From assembly GCA_043778205.1 (NCBI GenBank), contig JAYWGO010000068.1, positions 1-64,000 on the forward strand: a stretch of 64,000 nt of DNA. Reading direction: 5' to 3'. The notes under the pieces were generated by a model. It did no database searches and was not told the DNA's origin. It saw nothing but the letters and a program-made list of their open reading frames with translations. This document shows, piece by piece, positions 1-8,108 of the stretch (positions are counted from its first letter, which is position 1; every line of letters starts with the position of its first letter). The position numbers and the translations under genes are program-made. This stretch comes from JAAFIP01 sp043778205. GTDB lineage: Bacteria; Pseudomonadota; Gammaproteobacteria; Burkholderiales; Burkholderiaceae_C.

Positions 1-243
1 ACGGATGCAATCTATACCTGTGTATGTCAGCACGAATTGCCCACTTGGCATTTAGGGGGTGTCCATGTACGTGTTTTTGGAAGATTTTGCAGCAAGGCCA
101 CACTCAAGCGGCGCTAATGTACACAAGCTGGGAAAGCAATCTTCAAGGGACCTAAAAAACCAAGATTTCCAAACCAAACAGCCCTACCGCCCAAGGAAAT
201 ACTGCACAGACAGCTATTAAATTAGTAGTATGCAGACCGAAGC
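1..243. other. Left-edge region, no assignable gene
   Basis: Two short open frames run in from the window edge on the plus strand, one ending at a TAG at 53-55 and one at a TAA at 115-117. A small ORF of 51 codons could start at ATG 65 behind a run of G (54-59) and end at the TAA at 218-220 inside repeat E1 copy A. None of these resembles a family I know. The rest is the region downstream of hemY. I treat it as unassigned. Confidence 0.3.
184..230 (-). repeat. E1 dispersed palindromic repeat, copy A
   Basis: It holds the E1 signature on the minus strand: on the plus strand CCCAAGGAAATACTGCACAG and then ACAGCTATTAAATTAGTAG. It lies just downstream of the hemY stop. The arms CTATTAA/TTAGTAG and CTGCA/CAG could fold as a hairpin. 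It closely matches copy E at 11331. Confidence 0.8.
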
Positions 244-1509
244 TTATCCACCCGCTGCACTGCGCCAAGCCTTAGCTGCAGCCGCAGCATCACCCCGGTT
301 TTCAGCCAACAGGGCCAGTGCACGCCAAGCGGCGCGCTTGAGGGGTTCGTCTTTTAAATCGCTGGTGGCCGCAGTGAGCAGTTGCTGGGCTTTGCCCCAC
401 AGCTCACGCTTCATGCAAGCCATGCCGGCCAGGTACTGCAGACGTCCGTCGTTGGGCAGCTGGCGTTGGGCTGCTTCTATTTTGCCTAGCCAGACGGTGT
501 CGATGGTTTCAAACGTGGCCTCTAGGGCGTGCACCAAGCGGCTTTGGGCTGCATCGCCCAAAGCGGGGTAGTTGTCCCAGGTGGTTTGCAGCCACTGGCG
601 GGCGCGGTCTTGCTGGGCGGCTGCCTCGGGCGTGCCAGCGGTCACGTTAACCAAACGCAGGGCGGCATGGGTGGCCACCTCGGGTTGTTTGCGCTCGGCT
701 TCGGTCAGGCTGGCCCATGCGCGCAGCAGCTGGCCTGCGTCGTGCGCGTCAGTTAAGGTATGGGTGGCCAGGCTGCGCACCATGCTTTGCGCGGCTGTGG
801 GAGAAAAAGCGCCGTGCTTGGCTAAGAGGCGGGCGGTGTCTAGTGCGGCTGCGTTGTGTTTGCCCAGGCGGGCAGCGCGCAGTTTAAGGCGCAGGGCGAT
901 GGTGCGGCGCTGGGTGCCTTGGGGCAGCTGGGCCAAGCGCTCTAGCGCGGCGGTAGGGTCGCGGTCGTCTAGCGCCCAGCGGGCGGCGCGCAGCTGGGCA
1001 CCCTCGCGCACGTGCAGGGCGCTTTTGGGCAGGTCAATGTCCAGGGCGGCTTGCACTTGCCGGTCGCGCAGGGCGGGGTCTTGCAGTGACTGGGCGGCCT
1101 CGGCGGCTACCAGGTGGGCCATGGCTTGAACCTCGTTGGTTTGGGGCACGGTATTTTTCAGTGCGGCGGCGTGCTGGGCCGAGGTTTCGGCCAGCTTGCG
1201 GGCGCGGCTAAAACGCCCTGCCAGCAGGTTGGCCAGCGCGTCGCGCAGCTCGCTGTGCATGGCGCGCTCGCGCTGGGTGGCGCGCCATGCTTTGGCTTGG
1301 GCCGGCAGGTTGAGCAAAGCAGTGACTGCGTGCAGCGCAAGGTGCAGCAGCAAGAAGGCCGCCAGCAGCAGCAGCAACACCAGGTTAAGCGACACATCGA
1401 CCCGGTGCGGGGGCCAAAACAGCGTGACGGTGCCATTAGACTGCGAGGCAAACAGCGCTACGCCTACGGCGGCGGCAAAGATGGCTAACAGCCAGAGTGC
1501 GGCGCGCAT
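244..1509 (-). CDS. hemY: HemY-like protein of the haem biosynthesis operon
   Basis: This is the HemY_N family, an inner-membrane TPR protein found in proteobacterial hem operons; its exact role in porphyrin metabolism is unsettled. The 421 residues begin with two membrane segments (about 5-20 and 41-65, the second almost entirely Leu/Ala), followed by an alpha-helical, Ala-rich body with TPR-like helical pairs up to the C-terminus (about 330-410). The length is typical of the family. It is the last gene of hemC-hemD-hemX-hemY, starting 6 bp after the hemX stop, so it is probably translated from the same message. E1 copy A follows it. Confidence 0.9.
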   Translation of the reverse strand: MRAALWLLAIFAAAVGVALFASQSNGTVTLFWPPHRVDVSLNLVLLLLLAAFLLLHLALHAVTALLNLPAQAKAWRATQRERAMHSELRDALANLLAGRFSRARKLAETSAQHAAALKNTVPQTNEVQAMAHLVAAEAAQSLQDPALRDRQVQAALDIDLPKSALHVREGAQLRAARWALDDRDPTAALERLAQLPQGTQRRTIALRLKLRAARLGKHNAAALDTARLLAKHGAFSPTAAQSMVRSLATHTLTDAHDAGQLLRAWASLTEAERKQPEVATHAALRLVNVTAGTPEAAAQQDRARQWLQTTWDNYPALGDAAQSRLVHALEATFETIDTVWLGKIEAAQRQLPNDGRLQYLAGMACMKRELWGKAQQLLTAATSDLKDEPLKRAAWRALALLAENRGDAAAAAKAWRSAAGG

Positions 1510-1515
1510 GGTGGC

Positions 1516-2868
1516 CTAGCGCCCTGCAGCGGCGGTGGCCAGCGCGGCCAGGGTGTCGTCTACGCGCGGCATTTCAGTGGCTTTCATTTGCGCCTGCAGC
1601 TGCAGCACCAAGGCTTGCGCTTGCTGGGTGGCGCGGGCATTGGTGTCAAAGTACTTGGCCAGGCTGGCAGAGGCTTGGCCCAGGTCGGCGCGGCTGGCAT
1701 CTTGCTGGCGGGCCAGCAGGCCCAGGCGAGCATTTAAAATTTTAAGCTTGAGGTTTTCGCGCACAAAAAAGCTTTGCTCGGGGCTGAGCAAAGCGGCCTC
1801 AGGGGTGTCAATACGGCTAACGCGCACCAAGCCGCGGGCTTCGTCGCGCATAGCGCTTAGGATGGTTTGCAGCCACTGCGGTAGCCTGAGCGACTGGCCC
1901 AGGGCAGAAGTGCTGGCGGACTCGTCTGCGCTGGCACCGTTGGCCCCACTGGCCCCATTGGCGCCACTAGCCCCGCTGGCGGGTTTGCCTGCCTGCTTGT
2001 TGGCAGCGGCGGGTTTGGCAGAGCTGTTGTTGCCGGCTTGGGCCGTAGGCCTGGTGTCAGCATTTTTGACATCATTGCCCAGCGGCAGGTCGTCCACCAT
2101 GCGGGCCAGTTCGTCTAGCTTGAGCAGCAGGCCGGGGGTGTCGGCCAGCGTGGCGGCTTTGATGCGTTCCAGGTCTTTGGCAATGGCGCGTTGCAGCGGG
2201 GTGAGGCGCGGCTGGGCAGCGCGGGCAATGCGCTGGTCAGCCGCGCGCAGGGCTGCCAGCAGGGGCTCGGCACTGCCGGTCAGGTTGGCCTGCTGCTGGG
2301 CCAGGCGCACGGCAGAGTCAATGTCTACCACCAAGTTTTCATCGCGGGAGCGCGACAGGCTGGTCATCAGCTCTTCCAGCTGGCTGCGCTGCAGGGCGAC
2401 CTCGCTGATTTTGGCTTCCATCAGGGTTTGCCGGGCGGCTGTTTCGCGCACGCTGTCTTGCGCCGCTTTGGCCAAGGCTTTGGCCTCTACCGACTGGGTG
2501 CTGGCATCTAAGCTTTGGCGGGCCAGGGTTTCTTGGATATGGCCCAGTTTGAACCACAACAGCCCGCTGGCGCACAACGACGCGGCGCAGACAACTGCTA
2601 AAAACAAGGTGGTTTTAGATGCCGCTGGCTTGCCCAAGTGCGCTACTGGCGGCTGCGCGCTGGCCTGTGGTGCGGGGCCGCCCACGTTGTGTGCAGGCGC
2701 GTTGGCAGGGCCTGTGGTAGCCGCTGGAGGAATAGGAGGAATAGGAGGAATAGGAGGAACTGGCGGAATCGGGGGAACTGGAGGCACCGGACTGGCCAGC
2801 GCCAGGCTAGCTGCGTCCACGCTGGCAACAGAGGGGCTGGCTGCAGGTGGGCTTGTAGACTCAGTCAT
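1516..2868 (-). CDS. hemX: HemX-like membrane protein
   Basis: This is the HemX family (PF04375), often annotated as a putative uroporphyrinogen-III C-methyltransferase, although this family lacks the SAM-binding methylase fold of CobA/CysG. The 450 residues show a Ser/Ala N-terminus, a proline-rich tract made of repeated Pro-Pro-Ile/Val triplets (about 29-48), one membrane anchor (about 86-106) and a long periplasmic part predicted helical with coiled-coil character (110-220). A Gly/Ala/Asn low-complexity insert lies near residues 285-315. Its ATG overlaps the hemD stop (ATGA), which indicates translational coupling. The proline tract comes from a 9-bp tandem DNA repeat. Confidence 0.88.
   Translation of the reverse strand: MTESTSPPAASPSVASVDAASLALASPVPPVPPIPPVPPIPPIPPIPPAATTGPANAPAHNVGGPAPQASAQPPVAHLGKPAASKTTLFLAVVCAASLCASGLLWFKLGHIQETLARQSLDASTQSVEAKALAKAAQDSVRETAARQTLMEAKISEVALQRSQLEELMTSLSRSRDENLVVDIDSAVRLAQQQANLTGSAEPLLAALRAADQRIARAAQPRLTPLQRAIAKDLERIKAATLADTPGLLLKLDELARMVDDLPLGNDVKNADTRPTAQAGNNSSAKPAAANKQAGKPASGASGANGASGANGASADESASTSALGQSLRLPQWLQTILSAMRDEARGLVRVSRIDTPEAALLSPEQSFFVRENLKLKILNARLGLLARQQDASRADLGQASASLAKYFDTNARATQQAQALVLQLQAQMKATEMPRVDDTLAALATAAAGR
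2720..2794. repeat. 9-bp tandem repeat in hemX
   Basis: On the plus strand the unit GGAGGAATA is repeated about three times at 2727-2756 and continues as degenerate copies (GGAACTGGC, GGAATCGGG, GGAACTGGA). On the minus strand it encodes Pro-Pro-Ile/Val units in the cytoplasmic tail of HemX. As a 9-bp unit it can change copy number without a frameshift, so the tail length is likely to vary between strains. Confidence 0.85.
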
Positions 2869-3698
2869 AGCATTGATTTTATCGACTGCACTACCTCAGT
2901 AGCTTCGGGCCGTGACGTGCAAACAACACCAAAGCCTGCCGTGTGCGCCGCCTGCGCAATACGCGGGTGCGTGGCCACGCAGCGGGCCTGGCCCCAGCCA
3001 CTGCCCACCACAGGCAAATGCGCCAGGGCCTGCGAGCTGCTAAACACCCACACACTGCCGTCTGCCGCCGCAGCCTGCGCCCACGCCGTTTGCGCAGCCG
3101 ACCACTGCGGCGCGCGGCGCTGGTACACGGCGGCAAACTCTACCGTGCCACCAGCAGCGCGCACTTGGGTGGCCAACCAGTCGCGGCTGGCGCTGGGTGT
3201 GCCGATGTCTTCACCGCGCAAGATAAGCACTGCAGTGCCGCTTTGAATTTGGCGGTGCACCCGCAGCCACAGCGCCTCGGTGTCCCACTGCGCGGCCTGC
3301 GCGTCAGGTGCGTCAATCTGCGCACTGGGCAGGCCGTGCTGCAGCAGGGCCGCCACGGTGCCAGGGCCGGTAGCCCAGTGCCGCTGCCCTGCAAGCGCTG
3401 TTACCGAATCCGTGCTTACTATATTTTTAATAGCTGCTTGTGCAGCATTTCCTTGGGCCACAGGGCTATTTGGCTTAAAAAAGTAGTCTACAGCGTTAGC
3501 ACTCACCCACATGCAAACGGCTGTTTGTGCGGCACGTGCATGCAGGGCGGCGCGCTGCGCGGGTGCCAGCGCATCGCTAATTTCAATCAGCGGGAAATTG
3601 CAGGCCTGTAGCCCCCGCAACCCCTGCGCCTGCAGTACCTGCAGCCACTGGGCAGCTTGCCCAGCGGGGCGGGTAAGGATCACGCGCGGCCCGGTCAT
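2865..3698 (-). CDS. hemD: Uroporphyrinogen-III synthase with an E1-encoded insert
   Basis: HemD closes and rearranges hydroxymethylbilane to uroporphyrinogen III in the cytosol. The 277 residues show family landmarks: N-terminal ILTRPAGQA, the VSANAV segment (65-70), the WATGPGT segment (108-114), ILRGEDIG and the late VFSSSQAL. Between residues about 75 and 97, exactly between VSANAVDYFF and the GQRHWATGPGT segment, sits an extra stretch whose DNA is repeat E1 copy B. Most HemD proteins join these two segments more directly. The insert lies in a probable surface loop, so activity is likely retained. The stop overlaps the hemX ATG; hemC ends 6 bp upstream. Confidence 0.88.
   Translation of the reverse strand: MTGPRVILTRPAGQAAQWLQVLQAQGLRGLQACNFPLIEISDALAPAQRAALHARAAQTAVCMWVSANAVDYFFKPNSPVAQGNAAQAAIKNIVSTDSVTALAGQRHWATGPGTVAALLQHGLPSAQIDAPDAQAAQWDTEALWLRVHRQIQSGTAVLILRGEDIGTPSASRDWLATQVRAAGGTVEFAAVYQRRAPQWSAAQTAWAQAAAADGSVWVFSSSQALAHLPVVGSGWGQARCVATHPRIAQAAHTAGFGVVCTSRPEATEVVQSIKSML
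3412..3488 (+). repeat. E1 repeat, copy B, inside hemD
   Basis: The plus strand reads AATAGCTGCTTGTGCAGCAT and TTCCTTGGGCC, flanked by ACTATATTTTTAATAG and CTTAAAAAAGTAGT. It is a nearly full-length E1 copy. It lies inside hemD in reverse orientation and keeps the frame open, encoding on the hemD strand a segment with AQGNAAQAAIKNI. This copy is the clearest case of E1 inside an essential gene. Confidence 0.85.
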
Positions 3699-3704
3699 GG
3701 TGCT

Positions 3705-4706
3705 TTAGCCCGTCGTGGTGGAGGTTGGGCTGGGCGCTGCGGCTGCCCGCACGGCCAGCTGGGCCGCTGCCACTTGCAATTGCAGCGCCACCTGCGCGCC
3801 CAGCTGGCGGGCTTGCTCAGCTGTGGGGTTGGCTGCGTCGCCCTGTGCGTGGGCCAGTGGGCGCAGGCTGGCTTGAGCACCCCCTTCACCCCCTTCATTA
3901 CCCGGCTGATCAGCACCCTCATAGGCTGCGCGCAAATGCAGCACCTCGCCCTGCCACAGGGCAAAGGCGGCCAGCGGCATTGAGCAGCTGCCGCCCATGC
4001 TGCGGCTTACCTCGCGTTCGGCGCTGACTGCCGTCCACGTGGGCGCGTGGGCCAGCGGGGCCAGGGCGGCCACCAGGTCGGCGGCCAGGTCGGCGCGGTG
4101 GGTGCAAATCTCAATCCCCAGGGCGCCTTGGCCTGCGGCGGGCAGCATCTGCTCGGGTTCAAAAGTTTGGGCAATGCGGTGCCCCAGCCCCAGGCGCAGC
4201 AGGCCCGCCGCTGCTAGCACAATAGCCGCGTAGCCGCCCTCGTCCAGCTTGCGCAGGCGGGTGTCCAGGTTGCCGCGCAGGGGCTGTATTTTCAAATCAG
4301 GCCGCAGGGCGCGCAGCAGCACCACGCGGCGCAGGCTGGACGTACCCACCACCGCCCCCAGCGGCAGTGCGGCCAGCGACGGGTAGTGCGGCGACACCAG
4401 TGCGTCACGTGGGTCTTCGCGCTGCATCACGCAGGCCAGCGCAAAGCCTTCGGGCATCTCCATAGGCACGTCTTTCAGGCTGTGCACGGCGATATCGGCC
4501 CGCCCATCGGCCAAAGCGGTTTCAAGTTCTTTCACAAACAGGCCTTTACCGCCTACTTTGCTCAAACTCCGGTCTAAAATCTGGTCGCCTTGGGTTGTCA
4601 TGGGCAACAGGCTCACGCTGTGGCCCAAACCTTGCAACCGTGCTTGTACGTGCTGGGCTTGCCACAGGGCAAGGCGGCTTTCGCGGGTGGCAATCACTAT
4701 CTTCAT
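3705..4706 (-). CDS. hemC: Porphobilinogen deaminase (hydroxymethylbilane synthase)
   Basis: HemC condenses four porphobilinogen units into hydroxymethylbilane. The family motifs are clear: N-terminal IATRESRLALWQ (5-16), VGGKGLFVKELE (51-62), HSLKDVP with catalytic Asp79, GTSSLRR (121-127), RGNLDTRLRKLD (144-155), and GGSCSMPLAA with the dipyrromethane-cofactor cysteine at 241. The start was set at ATG 4706 because homology begins there (MKIVIATRES); an upstream frame extends to 4826 but has no family similarity. The C-terminal third carries an Ala/Gly-rich extension ending in Ser/Thr residues. First gene of the hem operon, divergent from ppc. Confidence 0.95.
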   Translation of the reverse strand: MKIVIATRESRLALWQAQHVQARLQGLGHSVSLLPMTTQGDQILDRSLSKVGGKGLFVKELETALADGRADIAVHSLKDVPMEMPEGFALACVMQREDPRDALVSPHYPSLAALPLGAVVGTSSLRRVVLLRALRPDLKIQPLRGNLDTRLRKLDEGGYAAIVLAAAGLLRLGLGHRIAQTFEPEQMLPAAGQGALGIEICTHRADLAADLVAALAPLAHAPTWTAVSAEREVSRSMGGSCSMPLAAFALWQGEVLHLRAAYEGADQPGNEGGEGGAQASLRPLAHAQGDAANPTAEQARQLGAQVALQLQVAAAQLAVRAAAAPSPTSTTTG

Positions 4707-4845
4707 ACTACGGTCTTCATAAAACAATTTTCCTACCACGTGCTGTTGTTGCGTTGTCGTTGCGCTGTAACCTGCCTGTAATAGGTACACTGCAGCCAAT
4801 GCTAGCATGCAGCTCTTGTCACGCACTGAAACCCTGTCTCAAACC

Positions 4846-7782
4846 ATGCCTAAAACTTACCCTGTCACACCCCCGTTACCCCCCATCGCCACCAAAAAAG
4901 ACAAAGAGCGGCCGCTGGTAGACGACATTCGCCTGCTAGGGCGCATTTTGGGCGACGTGATTCGTGAGCAAGACGGCGCGCCAGCGTATGAGCTGGTCGA
5001 GACCATTCGCAAGCTGTCGGTCGCTTTTAGGCGCGACGCTGACGAGGCTGCGCAAGAGGGCCTTAAAAAGCTGCTCAAGTCGCTGTCTAACGAGCAAACC
5101 GTCAGCGTCATCCGCGCCTTTACCTACTTTAGCCACCTGGCCAACCTGGCCGAAGACCGCCACCACATTCGCCGCCGCAGCGTGCACGAGCAGCGCGGCG
5201 ACGTGCAAAACGGCAGCCTGGACGCTGCCTTTGCCCGCCTGCGCGCCAGCGGCCACACAGCCAAAAGCATTGCCAAAACACTCAGCCAAGCCTTTATTTC
5301 CCCGGTGCTCACCGCCCACCCCACCGAGGTGCAGCGCAAAAGCATTTTGGACACAGAGCGTGCTATTGCCCAAATCCTCACGGCGCGGGACGCTACCGAT
5401 TTGCTACCGCGCGAGAAACTGCAGCTGGACATGCAACTGCGTGCCCGCGTCACCCAGCTGTGGCAAACCCGCCTGCTGCGCTACACCAAGCTGACGGTGG
5501 CCGACGAGATTGAAAACGCCCTGTCCTACTACGAAGCCACCTTCTTGCGCGAAATTCCCAAGCTGTACGCCGATGTGGAAGAGCGTGTAGGCAAGGTAGA
5601 CGAAGCTTTTTTCCGCATGGGCAACTGGATTGGCGGCGACCGCGATGGCAACCCCAATGTGACGGCCGCCACGCTGAACCACGCGCTCAAACGCCAAGCT
5701 GAAGTGGTGCTGCGCTTTTATTTAACCGAGGTGCACCACCTGGGCGCAGAGCTGTCGGTGTCTCTCATGCTGGTAGGCGTGTCAGATGCCATGCGCGCGC
5801 TGACCGACCGCAGCCCCGACGTGAACGAACACCGGCTGGACGAGCCGTACCGCCGCGCATTAATAGGCATGTACGCCCGCCTGGCCGCTACCCTGCAAGA
5901 GCTGACCGGCACCGAGGCCGCACGCCACGCTGTGGCACCGCAAAATGCCTATGCCGGTGCGCAAGAGTTTTTAGCCGATCTGCGCACCATCGAAGCATCT
6001 CTGCTGGCCACCAACGGCGAGCATCTGGTGGGCATGCGCCTGACCGGCTTGATCCGTGCCGTGCAAGTGTTTGGTTTTCACCTGGCCACGGTGGATCTGC
6101 GCCAAAGCTCGGACAAGCATGAAGAGGTAGTTGCCAATCTACTCAGTGTTGCAGATGTTGAAATCAACTATTTGACGTTAAACGAAGATGCCAAGCGCAC
6201 CGTCTTGATCAATGCCCTTAACGATCCTCGTCCGCTGTTTATTCCGACTGCAACATATTCAGCGGTTACCTGCGATGAGCTTGCTATCTTTGAGGAGGCA
6301 CGCAGAGTAAGAAGACGTTATGGCAACCAGGCAATTCTTCACTACATTATTTCTCACACCGAGCAAGTAAGTGATTTACTAGAGGTACTTGTTCTGCAAA
6401 AAGAGGCTGGCCTTCTCAACGGCGCACTGAATAAAGATGCAAGGGTTGACTTGATCGTCGTCCCACTCTTTGAAACCATCGAAGACCTGCGCAACGCTGC
6501 ACCCATCATGCGCGAGTTCTACGCCTTGCCCGGCATTGCCGACATGGTGCGCCGCTCGGCCGCAGAAGGCGCGCTGCACGACAGCCCAGAGCAAGACATC
6601 ATGCTGGGCTACAGCGACAGCAACAAAGACGGCGGCATCTTCACCAGCAACTGGGAGCTGTACCGGGCCGAGATTGCTTTGGTAGCGTTGTTTGACGAAC
6701 TCAATTCACATGGCTTGAGCGCCGCCGGGCCGCTCCAAGGCGCGAAGGCCCCCTTGGGCGGCAGCGCAGGGCGCGTAGCGCCAAGCGTGGGGGTACCTAT
6801 ATCTTTAAGAATGTTCCACGGCCGTGGCGGCACAGTTGGCCGTGGCGGCGGCCCAACCTACCAAGCTATTTTGGCCCAACCCCCTGGTACGGTGCGCGGG
6901 CAAATCCGCGTGACCGAGCAAGGCGAAGTGATTGCCTCCAAATACGCCAACCCCGAAATTGGCCGGCGCAATTTAGAAACCTTGGTTGCGGCCACCTTGG
7001 AAGCCACTTTGCTAACGCCCACCAAGCCCGCACCCCAGAGCTTTTTAGACGCAGCCACTGAACTCTCCAGCCTGAGCATGCAGGCCTACCGCAAGCTGGT
7101 GTACGACACGCCCGGCTTTACCGACTACTTTTTTGCCGCCACGCCGATTCGTGAGATTGCTGGTCTCAATATCGGCTCGCGCCCCGCATCGCGCAAGCCT
7201 TCGCAGCGCATCGAAGACCTGCGCGCTATCCCTTGGGGCTTTAGCTGGGGCCAGTGCCGCCTTACCTTGCCCGGTTGGTTTGGTTTTGGCAGCGCTGTGG
7301 AGCAGTTTATGGCCCAAAATAATGGCAAAGACCATGGTAAAAATAGCAAACAGTCCGCCGAAGACAAAGGCAAACTGCTGCAAAAAATGCAGCGCGACTG
7401 GCCCTTTTTTAAAACCTTGCTCAGCAACATGGACATGGTGATTGCCAAGAGCGACCTGGCCCTGGCCTCCCGCTATGCCGAGCTGGTGCAAGATGCCAAA
7501 TTGCGCAAAAAAATCTTGGCCGACATCGAAGCCGAGTGGCACCGCACCGCCAAAGCACTGGCCTTTATCACCGGTGAAAAAAGCCGCTTGGCCAACAACC
7601 CCTCGCTGGCCCGCAGTATCCAGCACCGCTTTCCGTACATCGACCCACTGCACCATTTGCAAGTAGAGCTGATCCGCCGCTTTCGCGCAGGCAAAACCGA
7701 GCAAGACCGCGACGAACGCGTGCAGCGCGGCATCCACATCAGCATCAACGGCATTGCAGCGGGGCTGCGCAATACGGGCTAA
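4846..7782 (+). CDS. ppc: Phosphoenolpyruvate carboxylase
   Basis: Ppc carboxylates phosphoenolpyruvate to oxaloacetate. Catalytic motifs are present: LTAHPTEVQRKS with the essential His, GNWIGGDRDGNPNV, the FHGRGGTVGRGGGP loop, and the C-terminal NGIAAGLRNTG. The start at ATG 4846 (MPKTYP) is preferred; an in-frame ATG at 4807 would add 13 residues, and neither has a strong ribosome site. At 978 residues it is longer than the roughly 880-950 usual in proteobacteria. Part of the excess is an E2-encoded insert of about 30 residues (624-653) just before the FHGRGG loop, and part is a Gly/Asn/Lys-rich insert (about 821-837). The 6120-6475 stretch has base and codon use unlike the rest of the gene, including AGA, AGG and CTA codons. 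Confidence 0.95.
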   Translation: MPKTYPVTPPLPPIATKKDKERPLVDDIRLLGRILGDVIREQDGAPAYELVETIRKLSVAFRRDADEAAQEGLKKLLKSLSNEQTVSVIRAFTYFSHLANLAEDRHHIRRRSVHEQRGDVQNGSLDAAFARLRASGHTAKSIAKTLSQAFISPVLTAHPTEVQRKSILDTERAIAQILTARDATDLLPREKLQLDMQLRARVTQLWQTRLLRYTKLTVADEIENALSYYEATFLREIPKLYADVEERVGKVDEAFFRMGNWIGGDRDGNPNVTAATLNHALKRQAEVVLRFYLTEVHHLGAELSVSLMLVGVSDAMRALTDRSPDVNEHRLDEPYRRALIGMYARLAATLQELTGTEAARHAVAPQNAYAGAQEFLADLRTIEASLLATNGEHLVGMRLTGLIRAVQVFGFHLATVDLRQSSDKHEEVVANLLSVADVEINYLTLNEDAKRTVLINALNDPRPLFIPTATYSAVTCDELAIFEEARRVRRRYGNQAILHYIISHTEQVSDLLEVLVLQKEAGLLNGALNKDARVDLIVVPLFETIEDLRNAAPIMREFYALPGIADMVRRSAAEGALHDSPEQDIMLGYSDSNKDGGIFTSNWELYRAEIALVALFDELNSHGLSAAGPLQGAKAPLGGSAGRVAPSVGVPISLRMFHGRGGTVGRGGGPTYQAILAQPPGTVRGQIRVTEQGEVIASKYANPEIGRRNLETLVAATLEATLLTPTKPAPQSFLDAATELSSLSMQAYRKLVYDTPGFTDYFFAATPIREIAGLNIGSRPASRKPSQRIEDLRAIPWGFSWGQCRLTLPGWFGFGSAVEQFMAQNNGKDHGKNSKQSAEDKGKLLQKMQRDWPFFKTLLSNMDMVIAKSDLALASRYAELVQDAKLRKKILADIEAEWHRTAKALAFITGEKSRLANNPSLARSIQHRFPYIDPLHHLQVELIRRFRAGKTEQDRDERVQRGIHISINGIAAGLRNTG
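6716..6804 (+). repeat. E2 palindromic element inserted in frame in ppc
   Basis: A very G+C-rich block contains GCTCCAAGGCGCGAAGGC followed by CCCCTTGGGCGGCAGC, with arms CCAAGG/CCTTGG. From memory, similar sequences are common between genes in Comamonadaceae. Here it sits inside ppc, keeps the frame open and adds about 30 Ala/Gly/Pro-rich residues before the conserved FHGRGGT segment. In other Ppc proteins that segment follows directly after a short HG-containing turn. Confidence 0.7.
7309..7356 (-). repeat. Possible degenerate E1 copy in ppc
   Basis: The stretch TGGCCCAAAATAATGGCAAA followed by GACCATGGTAAAAATAGC has the E1 frame (GGCCCAA near one end, TAAAAATAGC near the other) but a different centre. 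It encodes the Gly/Asn/Lys-rich segment that E. coli-type Ppc lacks at this position. Similarity is partial and could be chance. Confidence 0.35.
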
Positions 7783-7881
7783 AGTGGCCGGATGGGCAGG
7801 GCCATGTTCGTGCCGATTTAGCTATTGTGCTTACGACACCATGTGCGCTAAGATAGCTGGCATGATTGCTTCTACTTGTTT

Positions 7882-8100
7882 ATGCGCATAGTTGGCACCC
7901 AAAACCGCAGTGAATTAGAGCGCGACCCAACGCGGGCCATTGCACGGGCTTTGGCTTGGCGCGCCACGGACAACAAAGGTACAACGGCCCATCCACGCGG
8001 CGTGTTTCGCGGTACACACCGCTACTTTGAAGCCATGGATGCCGCGCGCGCGGTGACGCAAGCGCGTGTGCTCAACGCACCACGCCCGGTGCCTTTGTGA
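7882..8100 (+). CDS. Small hypothetical protein, partner of the next gene
   Basis: A 72-residue basic, soluble protein starting at ATG 7882 (a TTG two codons earlier is possible). No signal peptide or membrane segment. The middle reads HPRGVFRGTHRYFEA; short proteins with a PRGV-F/W-R-F-x-[ST] block often precede nucleotidyltransferase genes, but this resemblance is from memory and weak. The stop is 8 bp before the ATG of the nucleotidyltransferase-fold gene, so both are likely cotranscribed. AGCTAT and ATAGCT (7820-7825 and 7853-7858) form an imperfect inverted repeat upstream that could be an operator. Confidence 0.5.
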   Translation: MRIVGTQNRSELERDPTRAIARALAWRATDNKGTTAHPRGVFRGTHRYFEAMDAARAVTQARVLNAPRPVPL

Positions 8101-8108
8101 GAAGCTAA

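Noticed and set aside
2720..2794. Repeat array that could resemble a CRISPR
   Set aside because: The units are 9 bp, contiguous and coding; there are no spacers.
1535..2902. Long plus-strand frame opposite hemX
   Set aside because: It is the antisense of hemX; residue composition is typical of a shadow frame and hemX has clear family support.
7045..7737. 230-codon minus-strand frame inside ppc
   Set aside because: Antisense of the conserved Ppc C-terminus; no family match.
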